A stretch of DNA of 13,354 nucleotides. Origin: Alphaproteobacteria bacterium. Lineage in GTDB: Bacteria; Pseudomonadota; Alphaproteobacteria; VGEJ01. This document shows positions 1 through 6,603 of this stretch, one piece after another (position 1 is the first letter of the stretch; each line of letters opens with the position of its first letter). The DNA is taken from assembly GCA_016869335.1 (NCBI GenBank), contig VGEJ01000039.1, forward strand, positions 1 to 13,354, read 5' to 3'. Both the position numbers and the translations under genes were made by a program. Below the pieces are notes generated by a model. It was not told the DNA's origin, did no database searches, and saw only the letters and a list, made by a program, of their open reading frames with translations.

Positions 1-928
1 TGATCGTGACGAGGTCGGGGATGGCCCCGGTGCAGGCCGGATCGGCGACCGGGCAGCGGGGCGCGAACCGGCAGCCGGGCAGCGCCCCGAACTCCAGGAG
101 GCCCGGCATGTGGTCGGGCAACGTCGGCAGGCGCCGCCGCGGGCCGCTCAGGCTCGGGCTCGCGCGCAGAAGGCTTTGAGCGTAGGGGTGCACCGGATCG
201 CTCAGCAACCGGCGCGCCGGCCCGCTCTCGACCACATCGCCGGCGTACATCACCAGCATCGTGTCGCACACGTGTGCCGCGAGGCGCAGGTCGTGCGTGA
301 TCAGGATCATCGCCGTGCCGTGCCGTCCCTGCATCTCGCGGATCAGCGCCATGATGCGGACCTGGGTGGAAACGTCGAGCGCGGTGGTGGGCTCGTCGGC
401 GATCACGAGCGCCGGGTCGCTCGCGAACGCCAGCGCGATCAGCACCCGCTGGCACATCCCGCCCGAGAGCTGGTGGGCGAACTTGCCAAGCAGCGTGGCC
501 GCTTGCGGCAGGTGCACGGCGGCAAGGCTCGCCACCGCCTTCTCACGCCGGGCCGCCGCGCTGCCGATGCCGAGCCGCCGGAAATGCTCGTCGAACTGGG
601 CGCCAACGGTCAGCACCGGGTTCAGCGCGGTCAGCGGCTCCTGCGGAATGAAGGCAATCGCGCGGCCGAGGAGCTGGCGGCGGCGCTCGGGCGCCATGCG
701 CAAGAGGTCCTCGCCCGCGAACACAAGCTCACCACGGCTCACCGAAAAGCCTGGCGGCAGGAGCTGCGAGCACAGGCGTCCGATCATGGTCTTGCCGGCG
801 CCCGACTCGCCCACCAGGCCGAGGGTCTCGCCGCGCTCGAGCGTGAAGGAGACATCGCGCAGGACATCGACGTCAGCCGCCCCGATGCGGGCGCCGAGCC
901 AGATCCCGCGCGCTTCCAGCAGACTCAT
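1..928 (-). CDS. Peptide/nickel-type ABC transporter ATP-binding protein (DppD/OppD-like), 3' end cut by window edge
   Basis: This is the first cytoplasmic ATPase of a Dpp/Opp-class importer, which hydrolyses ATP to drive uptake through the two permeases encoded just upstream. I translated it from an ATG at 928; 309 codons are visible with no stop before base 1. Seen: Walker A GESGAGKT at residues 40-47, ABC signature LSGGM at 154-158, Walker B ending in Asp178-Glu179 (ADEPTTALD), and the switch His212 in ITHD. The C-terminal oligopeptide-transporter extension begins with HPYAQSLL and contains a PGCRFAPRCP segment typical of the family. Relatives are usually about 320-340 residues, so only the last few tens are probably missing. 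The ATG overlaps the permease stop as ATGA, implying translational coupling. A second ATPase (DppF-like) would be expected beyond the left edge. The substrate cannot be deduced from this subunit. Confidence 0.95.
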   Translation of the reverse strand, partial: MSLLEARGIWLGARIGAADVDVLRDVSFTLERGETLGLVGESGAGKTMIGRLCSQLLPPGFSVSRGELVFAGEDLLRMAPERRRQLLGRAIAFIPQEPLTALNPVLTVGAQFDEHFRRLGIGSAAARREKAVASLAAVHLPQAATLLGKFAHQLSGGMCQRVLIALAFASDPALVIADEPTTALDVSTQVRIMALIREMQGRHGTAMILITHDLRLAAHVCDTMLVMYAGDVVESGPARRLLSDPVHPYAQSLLRASPSLSGPRRRLPTLPDHMPGLLEFGALPGCRFAPRCPVADPACTGAIPDLVTI

Positions 929-1803
929 CGCGCCTGCCGGCTCTGCAGCCGCGGGTCGAGCGTCAGGCGCAGCCCGTCGCCGAGCAGGTTGAAACCGAAT
1001 ACCGTGATCATGATCGCCAGAATCGGAAAGACGAGGCCCCACACCGCCTGGTACACGTAGTCGCGGCCGTCCGCGATCATCACCCCCCACGCCGGCACGT
1101 CGGCCTCCACGCTCAGGCCGACGAAGCTCAGGATGGCCTCGACGATCACCGCGATCCCCATCTCGAGGCTCATCAGCGTCACGATCAGCGGCGCCACCGA
1201 TGGCAGCACCTCGCGCCACAGCGTGCGCAGGTGGCTGAAGCCGAGGAGCCGCGCCGCCGGTATGTAGTCGCGCTGACACACCACCAGCACCTCGCTCCGG
1301 ATCACGCGGCAGAAGCGGGTCCAGTCCACCAGGACGATGGCGAGGATCACGTTGACCACGCCGACTCCGAAACCGACCATCAGGATGAGCGAGAGGATCA
1401 CCGGCGGGAACGACATCCACAGGTCGACGGCGCGCGAGATCAGCCAGTCAACGCGGCCGCCGAAGTAGCCGGCGATCAGCGCCAGGAAGACGCCGAGCAG
1501 CATGGCGCCGGTCGCGGCGCAGACGGCAACGATGAGCGCCACCCGCGCGCCGTAGATGAGCTGCGAGAGGACGCAGCGGCCCAGGCTGTCGGTGCCGAGG
1601 GGGTACTTCGGATCGCCGAGCGCGTCCCACGCGGGCGGGACGAGCGCGAAGAGCAGGTCCTGCTCGGCCGGATCGTGCGGCGCGAGCCACGGCGCGAACG
1701 CCGCGGCGAGGATCAGCACCAGCAGCAGCACGCCGCCGGCCACGACACGGCCCGAGCGCAGGAGCGCGCGGCCCGGCCGGTTTGCGCTGGCGGCGGCGTT
1801 CAC
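925..1803 (-). CDS. ABC transporter permease, DppC/OppC-like
   Basis: This 292-residue inner-membrane permease forms one half of the importer channel. Seen: a short cytoplasmic N-terminus, a first membrane helix at about residues 20-42, then the LAPHDPAEQD segment and the LGTDSLGRC motif characteristic of the DppC family. The ATPase-docking EAA loop lies at about 179-201 (DYIPAARLLGFSHLRTLW then REVLP), and further hydrophobic helices run to the C-terminus. The start is GTG at 1803, which overlaps the stop of the upstream permease as GTGA; its own stop overlaps the ATPase start as ATGA. The three genes are therefore a tightly coupled operon. The length matches the family norm of about 280-300. 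Homologues move dipeptides, oligopeptides, nickel or glutathione, so the substrate is open. Confidence 0.95.
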   Translation of the reverse strand: MNAAASANRPGRALLRSGRVVAGGVLLLVLILAAAFAPWLAPHDPAEQDLLFALVPPAWDALGDPKYPLGTDSLGRCVLSQLIYGARVALIVAVCAATGAMLLGVFLALIAGYFGGRVDWLISRAVDLWMSFPPVILSLILMVGFGVGVVNVILAIVLVDWTRFCRVIRSEVLVVCQRDYIPAARLLGFSHLRTLWREVLPSVAPLIVTLMSLEMGIAVIVEAILSFVGLSVEADVPAWGVMIADGRDYVYQAVWGLVFPILAIMITVFGFNLLGDGLRLTLDPRLQSRQAR

Positions 1804-2816
1804 TCGCGCCTCAGCTTCGGGTTCAGCACGACGTAGAGCACATCGACCGCTAGGTTCGTGAAGAGCACGGCCGCGCAGTAGGTCAGGGTAACGCCCTGGA
1901 TCACCGGCATGTCCTGGTTGCGGACGGCGCGCACCATCAGATTGCCGATGCCAGGGTACGAGAAGATGATCTCGACCAGGAGCGTGCCGCCGAACACGAA
2001 GCCGAACTGGACGCCGATGAGCGTGAGCGTCGGCAGCGCCGCGTTCTTGAAAGCGTGGCGCAGCAGGATGCGCCCCTCACCCACGCCGCGAAGCCGTGCC
2101 AGCGTGATGTAATCCTCGTTGATCACTTCCGACAGGCTCGCGCGCAGCACCCGCATCACCAGAGGCGCGAACGCGAGCGCGAGCGCCAGCGCCGGCAGGA
2201 GAATGTGGAGGAACCAGCTGCCCAGGAGATCGAGCTGGCCGGTGATCAGCGAGTCGATGAACACGAATCCGGTGATGTCGGGCAGGACGAGGCTGGGCGC
2301 CGCGCGACCGGCGAAGGGCAGCAGCGTCCACGCGACGCCGAACGTGAGAATCAGGAACAGGGCCCACAAGAAGTCGGGCGTCGAGAGCATCGCGAGCGAG
2401 GTCACGTCGGCCACGGTCTCGCGCCGCTTGCCACGCCAGTGAAACAGCAGGAGTCCGCCGCTGAGCCCGATCACGACCGCAAACACCAGCGCCATCAGGG
2501 CGAGCTCGATGGTCGCCGGCAATGTCTCGCCAATGAGTCCGAGCACGTCGGCGCGGAAGCTGATCGCATCCCCGAGATCGCCCGCGAAGACGTGGCCGAG
2601 CCAGAGCCCATACTGCTCGAGGATCGTCCGGTCGAGACCGTAGTAGACGCGGAGCCGCTCGATGTCCTCGGCGGTGGCGTTGGGCGCGATGAGCATGCCG
2701 ATGGGGTTGGCGGGGAGCAGCCGCAGCACCACGAAGATCATGATCGAGACGATGAACAGCATCGGCACGAGCACGAGAACGCGCCTGAGCACGATGCCGC
2801 CAATTAGGCGCAGCAC
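1800..2816 (-). CDS. ABC transporter permease, DppB/OppB-like
   Basis: This is the second inner-membrane permease of the importer and the first gene of the minus-strand transporter operon. I chose the GTG at 2816 (338 residues). It is preceded by GGAGG with 5-base spacing, and the protein then begins with the basic and hydrophobic start normal for DppB (VLRLIGGIVLRRVLVLVPML). The frame stays open to a GTG at 2939, but those 41 extra residues are Arg/Ala/Gly-rich and unlike the family. Seen: membrane helices from about residue 10, the LRVYYGLDR segment of the family, an EAA loop at about 235-262 (DYITLARLRGVGEG followed by ALP), and IEIIFSYPGIG-like residues just after it. The reading ends in a GTGA overlap with the next permease. 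It pairs with the binding protein encoded divergently at 3082. Confidence 0.94.
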   Translation of the reverse strand: MLRLIGGIVLRRVLVLVPMLFIVSIMIFVVLRLLPANPIGMLIAPNATAEDIERLRVYYGLDRTILEQYGLWLGHVFAGDLGDAISFRADVLGLIGETLPATIELALMALVFAVVIGLSGGLLLFHWRGKRRETVADVTSLAMLSTPDFLWALFLILTFGVAWTLLPFAGRAAPSLVLPDITGFVFIDSLITGQLDLLGSWFLHILLPALALALAFAPLVMRVLRASLSEVINEDYITLARLRGVGEGRILLRHAFKNAALPTLTLIGVQFGFVFGGTLLVEIIFSYPGIGNLMVRAVRNQDMPVIQGVTLTYCAAVLFTNLAVDVLYVVLNPKLRRE

Positions 2817-2899
2817 GACGGCCTCCGCGCGCGGCCGCGCAGCCGCCCCGATGCGTGCGCGCGCATCGCGCCCAAGGCGCACTGCTCGGCCCCGTACAT
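2804..2899 (-). CDS. Possible 31-codon leader ORF ahead of the permease operon
   Basis: An ATG at 2899 is preceded almost directly by a strong purine run (AGGGGGAGGAG, bases 2910-2900) and opens a 31-residue frame, MYGAEQCALGAMRAHASG followed by an Arg-rich end and PSCCA. It ends in TAA at 2806-2804, so it overlaps the first 13 bases of the permease gene in another frame. The arrangement would suit translational coupling or a regulatory leader peptide for the transporter operon. No homologue is recognised, the composition is Arg/Ala-rich, and such short frames arise readily by chance in GC-rich DNA. The main support is the quality of the ribosome-binding site. Treat it as a candidate only. 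Confidence 0.3.
   Translation of the reverse strand: MYGAEQCALGAMRAHASGRLRGRARRPSCCA
2822..2826 (-). promoter_or_regulatory. Ribosome-binding site deciding the DppB-like start
   Basis: On the minus strand GGAGG lies 5 bases before the GTG at 2816. It supports the 338-residue permease over the longer in-frame reading that begins at 2939. Confidence 0.7.
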
Positions 2900-2973
2900 C
2901 TCCTCCCCCTGGCCGCGCCTCACGGCCGGCCGGTACCACGATAGCGCCGCCGTGACCGAGAGGGGCAGCGGCG

Positions 2974-3010
2974 AAAATGTCGGGATTCTACAAAAAGATC
3001 GGGATTTTAG
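2974..3010. promoter_or_regulatory. AT-rich island with two direct repeats in the divergent spacer (candidate operator/promoter)
   Basis: The 265-base spacer between the permease operon and the binding-protein gene is GC-rich except here. Two near-identical copies, TCGGGATTCTA (2980-2990) and TCGGGATTTTA (2999-3009), lie in the same orientation 19 bases apart and are separated by an A-tract. The outer edges also form AAAAT (2974-2978) and ATTTT (3004-3008). On the minus strand the repeats read TAAAATCCCGA and TAGAATCCCGA; TAAAAT and TAGAAT resemble -10 boxes, but no convincing -35 box accompanies them. The position suits shared control of both transporter arms, possibly by the GntR protein at 4689. 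That link is inference. Confidence 0.45.
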
Positions 3011-3039
3011 GTGAAGTCTGATGTATCGTCTCAGCCGCA

Positions 3040-3058
3040 GCACGGCGTAAGACCGTGC
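3040..3058 (+). other. Small stem-loop in the leader of the binding-protein gene
   Basis: GCACGG (3040-3045) and CCGTGC (3053-3058) form a perfect 6-base-pair stem with a 7-base loop, ending 12 bases before the GGGAGG ribosome-binding site of the gene at 3082. There is no T-tract. It could be an mRNA structure or an operator half, or simply chance. Confidence 0.3.
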
Positions 3059-3081
3059 CGGGACCACAGAGGGAGGCAAGC

Positions 3082-4617
3082 ATGCGGTTGCGGCAACTGG
3101 TGCGGCAGGCGGCCTGTGGGGCGGCCGTGGCGGCGGTGGCCGCAGTCGTGTTCACGACGGAGGCGGCGGCCCAGGACAAGAGCCTCGTCATCGCCTACGA
3201 GGCCGATCTCCAGCATTGGGACCCCTCGGCTAACTATCCGACGGGCATGTCGCTCTACAAGACCGTTTACGACTCGCCGCTGATGCAGGCGGCCGACCTC
3301 AAGCTCATCCCGAACGTCATCTCGAAGTGGGAGTACGTCAACGGCGACCCGCTGACGCTGAAGGTGTCGCTGCGCGATGACGTGACGTTCCACAACGGCG
3401 ACAAGCTCACCGCCGAGGACTTCGAGTTCAGCTTCGAGACCCGGCCGCGGAACAAGCAAGAGCCGATCGACTTCGCCGGCGTGTGGATGGGGTACATCAA
3501 GGACATCGAGGTGCTGTCGCCGACCGAGGCGGTGGTCCACTTCAATGCGCCGATGCCCACCGTGTTGCAGTGGTGGTCGTTCCTCGGCAGCTACATCCTG
3601 CCGAAGAAGTACTATACCGAGGCCGGCGGCCTGAAGGGCTTCCTCGAGAAGCCGGTCGGCTCGGGTCCTTACCGGCTTGTCGATTACCAGCGCGGCTCGC
3701 GCATCGTGCTCGAGGCCTACGACGGCTATTGGGGCGGCAAGGCGAAGATCAAGAACGTCACATTCCAGATCATCACTGATAGCGCCGCGCGCGTCGCCGC
3801 AATCCAGTCGGGTCAGGCAGACATGGCCATCAACGTCCCGATCCGGGAGGCGCTCCGCCTCGACAAGGAGGATGGCATCAGTGCGGTCGCCTATCCGTAC
3901 TCGCGCATCTTCTACATCGGCATCGCCAACAAGAACCAGATGCTCGACGAGTACGTCCGGCTGGCGATGCACCACGCCATCGACAAGAAGGCGCTCTCCG
4001 ACTCGCTGTTCCAGGGCACCTCGCCGCCGCTCACCTTCACGGTGACGCCGGACTCGCCCGGTTACGTCGCCGGCTATGAGTTCGCCTACGATCCGGAACG
4101 GGCGAAGAAGTTGCTGACCGACGCCGGCTACGGCCCCGACCGGCCGGTAAAGCTCACATTTTATGCCAGCAATGGCGCGTTCCCCAACGACTATGAGATG
4201 GCGCGCGCGATCGTGGCGATGTGGAAGAAGGTCCACATCGATGCCACGCTCGAGGTCATCGAGCTATCGAAGTTCTATGATCTGACGACCACTGAGTCGC
4301 GGCCCGAGGCGTGGCTCTATAGCTGGGACAACTCGAGCGGTGACCCCGAGATCTACACCGGCTACATGCTCAACCCGCGCTTCCCGTTCAGCTTCTGGCG
4401 CGAGGAGTCGATCGGGCGCATCCTCGACAAGCTGTTCACCGAAGCGGACTACGAGAAGCGCATGCAGGGTTACCGCGACCTTCACATCCAGGTCGCGGAG
4501 CGATCGCTGGCGATCCCGCTCCTGCAATCGGTCGCGACCGCCGCCTACAAGGACGACGTGGCCTTCACGCCGCACGCGACGGGGTGGATCATGCCGTTCT
4601 TCATGGATCGCAAGTAG
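3082..4617 (+). CDS. ABC transporter substrate-binding protein, family 5 (DppA/OppA-like)
   Basis: This is the periplasmic ligand receptor of the divergent Dpp/Opp-type importer. The start is the ATG at 3082, with GGGAGG 5 bases upstream; it gives 511 residues, within the usual 500-550. A signal peptide is clear: basic MRLRQLVRQ, a hydrophobic Ala/Val core, and cleavage after Ala30 in EAAA|QDK. The mature protein begins SLVIAYEADLQHWDP, the normal first strand. Family-5 hallmarks follow: LRDDVTFHNGDKLTAEDFEFS, then GSGPYRLVDYQRGS followed by a DGYWGG segment, and QADMAINVP. No lipobox is seen, so it is probably a soluble periplasmic protein. The ligand is not predictable from sequence; location next to amidase and oxygenase genes suggests a small catabolic substrate rather than general peptides. 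The gene is followed by 71 bases and a GC hairpin before the regulator. Confidence 0.94.
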   Translation: MRLRQLVRQAACGAAVAAVAAVVFTTEAAAQDKSLVIAYEADLQHWDPSANYPTGMSLYKTVYDSPLMQAADLKLIPNVISKWEYVNGDPLTLKVSLRDDVTFHNGDKLTAEDFEFSFETRPRNKQEPIDFAGVWMGYIKDIEVLSPTEAVVHFNAPMPTVLQWWSFLGSYILPKKYYTEAGGLKGFLEKPVGSGPYRLVDYQRGSRIVLEAYDGYWGGKAKIKNVTFQIITDSAARVAAIQSGQADMAINVPIREALRLDKEDGISAVAYPYSRIFYIGIANKNQMLDEYVRLAMHHAIDKKALSDSLFQGTSPPLTFTVTPDSPGYVAGYEFAYDPERAKKLLTDAGYGPDRPVKLTFYASNGAFPNDYEMARAIVAMWKKVHIDATLEVIELSKFYDLTTTESRPEAWLYSWDNSSGDPEIYTGYMLNPRFPFSFWREESIGRILDKLFTEADYEKRMQGYRDLHIQVAERSLAIPLLQSVATAAYKDDVAFTPHATGWIMPFFMDRK

Positions 4618-4631
4618 CGCTGGGATGAGCG

Positions 4632-4647
4632 GGCCCGGTCGCGGGCC
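4632..4647 (+). other. GC-rich hairpin after the binding-protein gene
   Basis: GGCCCG (4632-4637), loop GTCG, and CGGGCC (4642-4647) form a perfect 6-base-pair stem 14 bases after the stop at 4617. No T-run follows, so it is not a standard intrinsic terminator. Such hairpins after binding-protein genes can stabilise the upstream mRNA and raise its level relative to downstream genes; that role is inference here. Confidence 0.4.
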
Positions 4648-4688
4648 GGCCACCCCGCCCGGATCGGCCGGAGCCCTCCGTCATCAGC

Positions 4689-5387
4689 GTGACCACCGCA
4701 CCGAGTACCGAGACCGCGCCGAGTGCGCACAGGACGCTGGTCGAGTTCGCGTTCCATGCGGTCCGGCGCGACATCCTGCACGGCGAGCTCAAGCCGGGAA
4801 GCAAGCTGCGCGTCGCCCGTCTACGCAGCCGCTATGGCGTCGGTGCCAGCACGCTGCGCGAGGCCCTCTCGCGCATGATCACCGATGGGCTGGTGGTGAG
4901 CGAGGGTCAGCGCGGCTTCCGCGTGACGCCGATCTCCTCGACGGATCTCGATGACGTCACCGATACCCGCAAGCTGATCGAATCGGAGGCGCTGCGCCAG
5001 TCGATCGCCGCCGGCGATGACGACTGGGAAGCCGGAATTCTCGCCGCCTACCATCGGCTGTCGCGGATCGAGGAGCGCGTCGTCGACAGCGCCGCCGAGG
5101 TGGCGGACGAATGGGAGAAGCGCAATCGCGCCTTTCACCAGGCGCTGCTCGCATCCTGCCGCTCGCGCTTGCTCCTCCATTTCCACGCGCTCCTCTACGC
5201 GCAGTCCGAGCGCTACCGGCGGCTGTCGCTGCTCGGCCAACCGATTCGCCGCGACGTGCACGAGGAGCACCGGGCGCTGATGGAAGCCACGCTCGCCCGC
5301 CGCGTCGACGAAGCCTGCGCGATCGCGCAACTCCATATCGAGCGCACGCGCGAGGGCATACGCCAGCTCCTCGCCGCCGACGGCTGA
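4689..5387 (+). CDS. GntR-family transcriptional regulator with FCD ligand-binding domain
   Basis: This 232-residue regulator probably controls the surrounding transport and catabolic genes in response to a substrate or intermediate. It has a winged helix-turn-helix at about residues 17-80 (VRRDILHGELKPGSKL, then LRSRYGVGASTLREALSRM, and wing residues QRGFRV). An all-helical FCD domain follows at about 88-228. Likely metal/ligand residues are His150 in RNRAFHQALL, His194 in HEEHRALM and His216 in QLHIERT. The position often held by Asp is Asn146, as in the DEWEKRNRAFH style I associate with CsiR-like members. The GTG at 4689 is the only good start: no ATG, GTG or TTG is suitably placed downstream before the HTH. 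Its ribosome-binding site is poor (GGAG about 15 bases away), suggesting low translation, which suits a repressor. The effector is unknown. Confidence 0.92.
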   Translation: MTTAPSTETAPSAHRTLVEFAFHAVRRDILHGELKPGSKLRVARLRSRYGVGASTLREALSRMITDGLVVSEGQRGFRVTPISSTDLDDVTDTRKLIESEALRQSIAAGDDDWEAGILAAYHRLSRIEERVVDSAAEVADEWEKRNRAFHQALLASCRSRLLLHFHALLYAQSERYRRLSLLGQPIRRDVHEEHRALMEATLARRVDEACAIAQLHIERTREGIRQLLAADG

Positions 5388-5401
5388 TGCCGACCGGCAT
5401 C
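5386..5401. repeat. Inverted repeat across the regulator stop codon
   Basis: GATGCC (5386-5391), spacer GACC, and GGCATC (5396-5401) form a perfect 6-base inverted repeat that begins within the TGA stop of the GntR gene and lies about 30 bases before the amidase start. It could be an operator for control of the catabolic genes or an RNA hairpin between the two messages. No T-tract follows. Six-base arms in GC-rich DNA are weak evidence. Confidence 0.35.
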
Positions 5402-5432
5402 GCGGGGCGCGAGGAGGATCGGGGAGTATGAT

Positions 5433-6599
5433 ATGCCTGACACCGTGACCATCAAACGCAGCGGCGCCGTCGCCAAGGACGACCCATGCTGCTTCAACCG
5501 GCTGCACTATGCGCTGAGCCCGGTGGCGCGGGTCAAGCCGGGCGACTACCTCGTGTTCGAGACCCGGGACGCGCTCGACCACCAGTTCAGCTTCAGCACC
5601 ACCAACGCCGAGGTGGCGAAGGCCGACCTGACGCGCGTCCATCCGATGACCGGACCGGTCCACGTCGCCGGCGCCGAGCGCGGCGATGCGCTGGCCGTGA
5701 CGATCGTGGACATCGCGCCCGACGTCTATGGCTACACCTGCATCATTCCCGGCTTCGGCTTCCTCCGCGACCTGTTCACCCAGCCCTACATCGCCAACTG
5801 GCGCCTCGACCGCCTCGCTGCGGTCTCGCCCCAGGTGCCCGGTGTGCGCATTCCGATCGCGGCCTTCCCCGGGTCGATCGGGGTGCTGCCGGGCGAGCCG
5901 GAAGTGAAGAAGGCCTTGGCCCGCGAGGGTGCCCTGGCGGCGGCCGGCGGCATGGTGCTGATGCCCGAGCCGACCAATGCGCTGCCCGCCGATCTGTTCG
6001 GGCCGAGCGGCCGGTTCAAGGGCGAGGCGCTCCGCACCGTGCCACCGCGCGAGAACGGCGGCAACATGGACATCAAGGAGATGCAGGTCGGCACCACGAT
6101 CCTGTTTCCTGTTCTGGTCGAGGGTGCCGGGCTGTGGACCGGCGATGTGCATTTCGCCCAGGGCGACGGCGAGGTCACCGGCACCGCGATCGAGATGGAC
6201 GCGACGGTGACGGTGCAGTGCGAGGTGATCAAGGGCGGTGGCAAGAACCTGCGATACCCGCACTTCAAGGGCGGCGCGCAGCTCAAGCAGACCGAGCCGA
6301 CCCAGTTCTACGCCGCGACCGGCTTGCCGCTGAAGAAAGCGGGCGAGCTGCCGCCGCAGATGGCGTGGCTCGACAGCCCGAAGCTCAAGGCGCTCGAGAA
6401 CGTCGCCGAGGACCTGACGCTGGCGACGCGCGATGCCTTGATCAACATCATCGAGTACATGGTCGCCGAGCGCGGCCTGACGCGTGAGCAGGCCTACACC
6501 GTTGCCGCGGTGGCAGTCGATCTCCGCATAGGCCAGCTCGTCGATGTCCCGAATTTCATGGTGTCGGCGATCCTGCCGCTCAACATCTTCGAGAGGTGA
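5433..6599 (+). CDS. Acetamidase/formamidase family amidohydrolase
   Basis: This 388-residue protein belongs to the FmdA/AmdA family, whose known members hydrolyse formamide, acetamide or related short amides to the acid and ammonia in the cytoplasm. Seen: HPMTGPVHVAGAERGDAL at about 70-87, the GGNMD block at 209-213 within PPRENGGNMDIKEMQVGTT, and GDVHFAQGDGEVTGTAIE at about 237-254, all diagnostic. The start is the ATG at 5433, with GGGGAG 6 bases upstream. The next gene begins 4 bases after its stop, so it is co-transcribed with the oxygenase. The length is close to the usual 390-420. The context suggests the enzyme acts on an amide or N-formyl compound that is the transporter's cargo or the oxygenase's product. 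The exact substrate is unknown, and simple formamide scavenging alone would not explain the oxygenase. Confidence 0.92.
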   Translation: MPDTVTIKRSGAVAKDDPCCFNRLHYALSPVARVKPGDYLVFETRDALDHQFSFSTTNAEVAKADLTRVHPMTGPVHVAGAERGDALAVTIVDIAPDVYGYTCIIPGFGFLRDLFTQPYIANWRLDRLAAVSPQVPGVRIPIAAFPGSIGVLPGEPEVKKALAREGALAAAGGMVLMPEPTNALPADLFGPSGRFKGEALRTVPPRENGGNMDIKEMQVGTTILFPVLVEGAGLWTGDVHFAQGDGEVTGTAIEMDATVTVQCEVIKGGGKNLRYPHFKGGAQLKQTEPTQFYAATGLPLKKAGELPPQMAWLDSPKLKALENVAEDLTLATRDALINIIEYMVAERGLTREQAYTVAAVAVDLRIGQLVDVPNFMVSAILPLNIFER

Positions 6600-6603
6600 G
6601 GCG

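Noticed and set aside
110..1060. Long plus-strand open frame of 316 codons over the ATPase region
   Set aside because: It is the complement of the ATPase gene, which carries Walker A, signature, Walker B and H-loop motifs on the minus strand. The plus-strand translation is Arg/Ala/Gln/His-rich with no domain.
2817..2939. Longer DppB-like start at GTG 2939
   Set aside because: The 41 extra residues are Arg/Gly/Ala-rich and lie before the hydrophobic start typical of the family; GGAGG before the GTG at 2816 fits better.
3031..4236. 401-codon minus-strand frame opposite the binding-protein gene
   Set aside because: Its Arg/Val/Leu/His-rich sequence has no motif, whereas the plus strand encodes a clear family-5 binding protein with a signal peptide.
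4821..6263. 480-codon minus-strand frame opposite the regulator and amidase genes
   Set aside because: It spans two well-supported plus-strand genes and the gap between them, and the product has shadow-type composition. GC-rich DNA commonly gives such long antisense frames.
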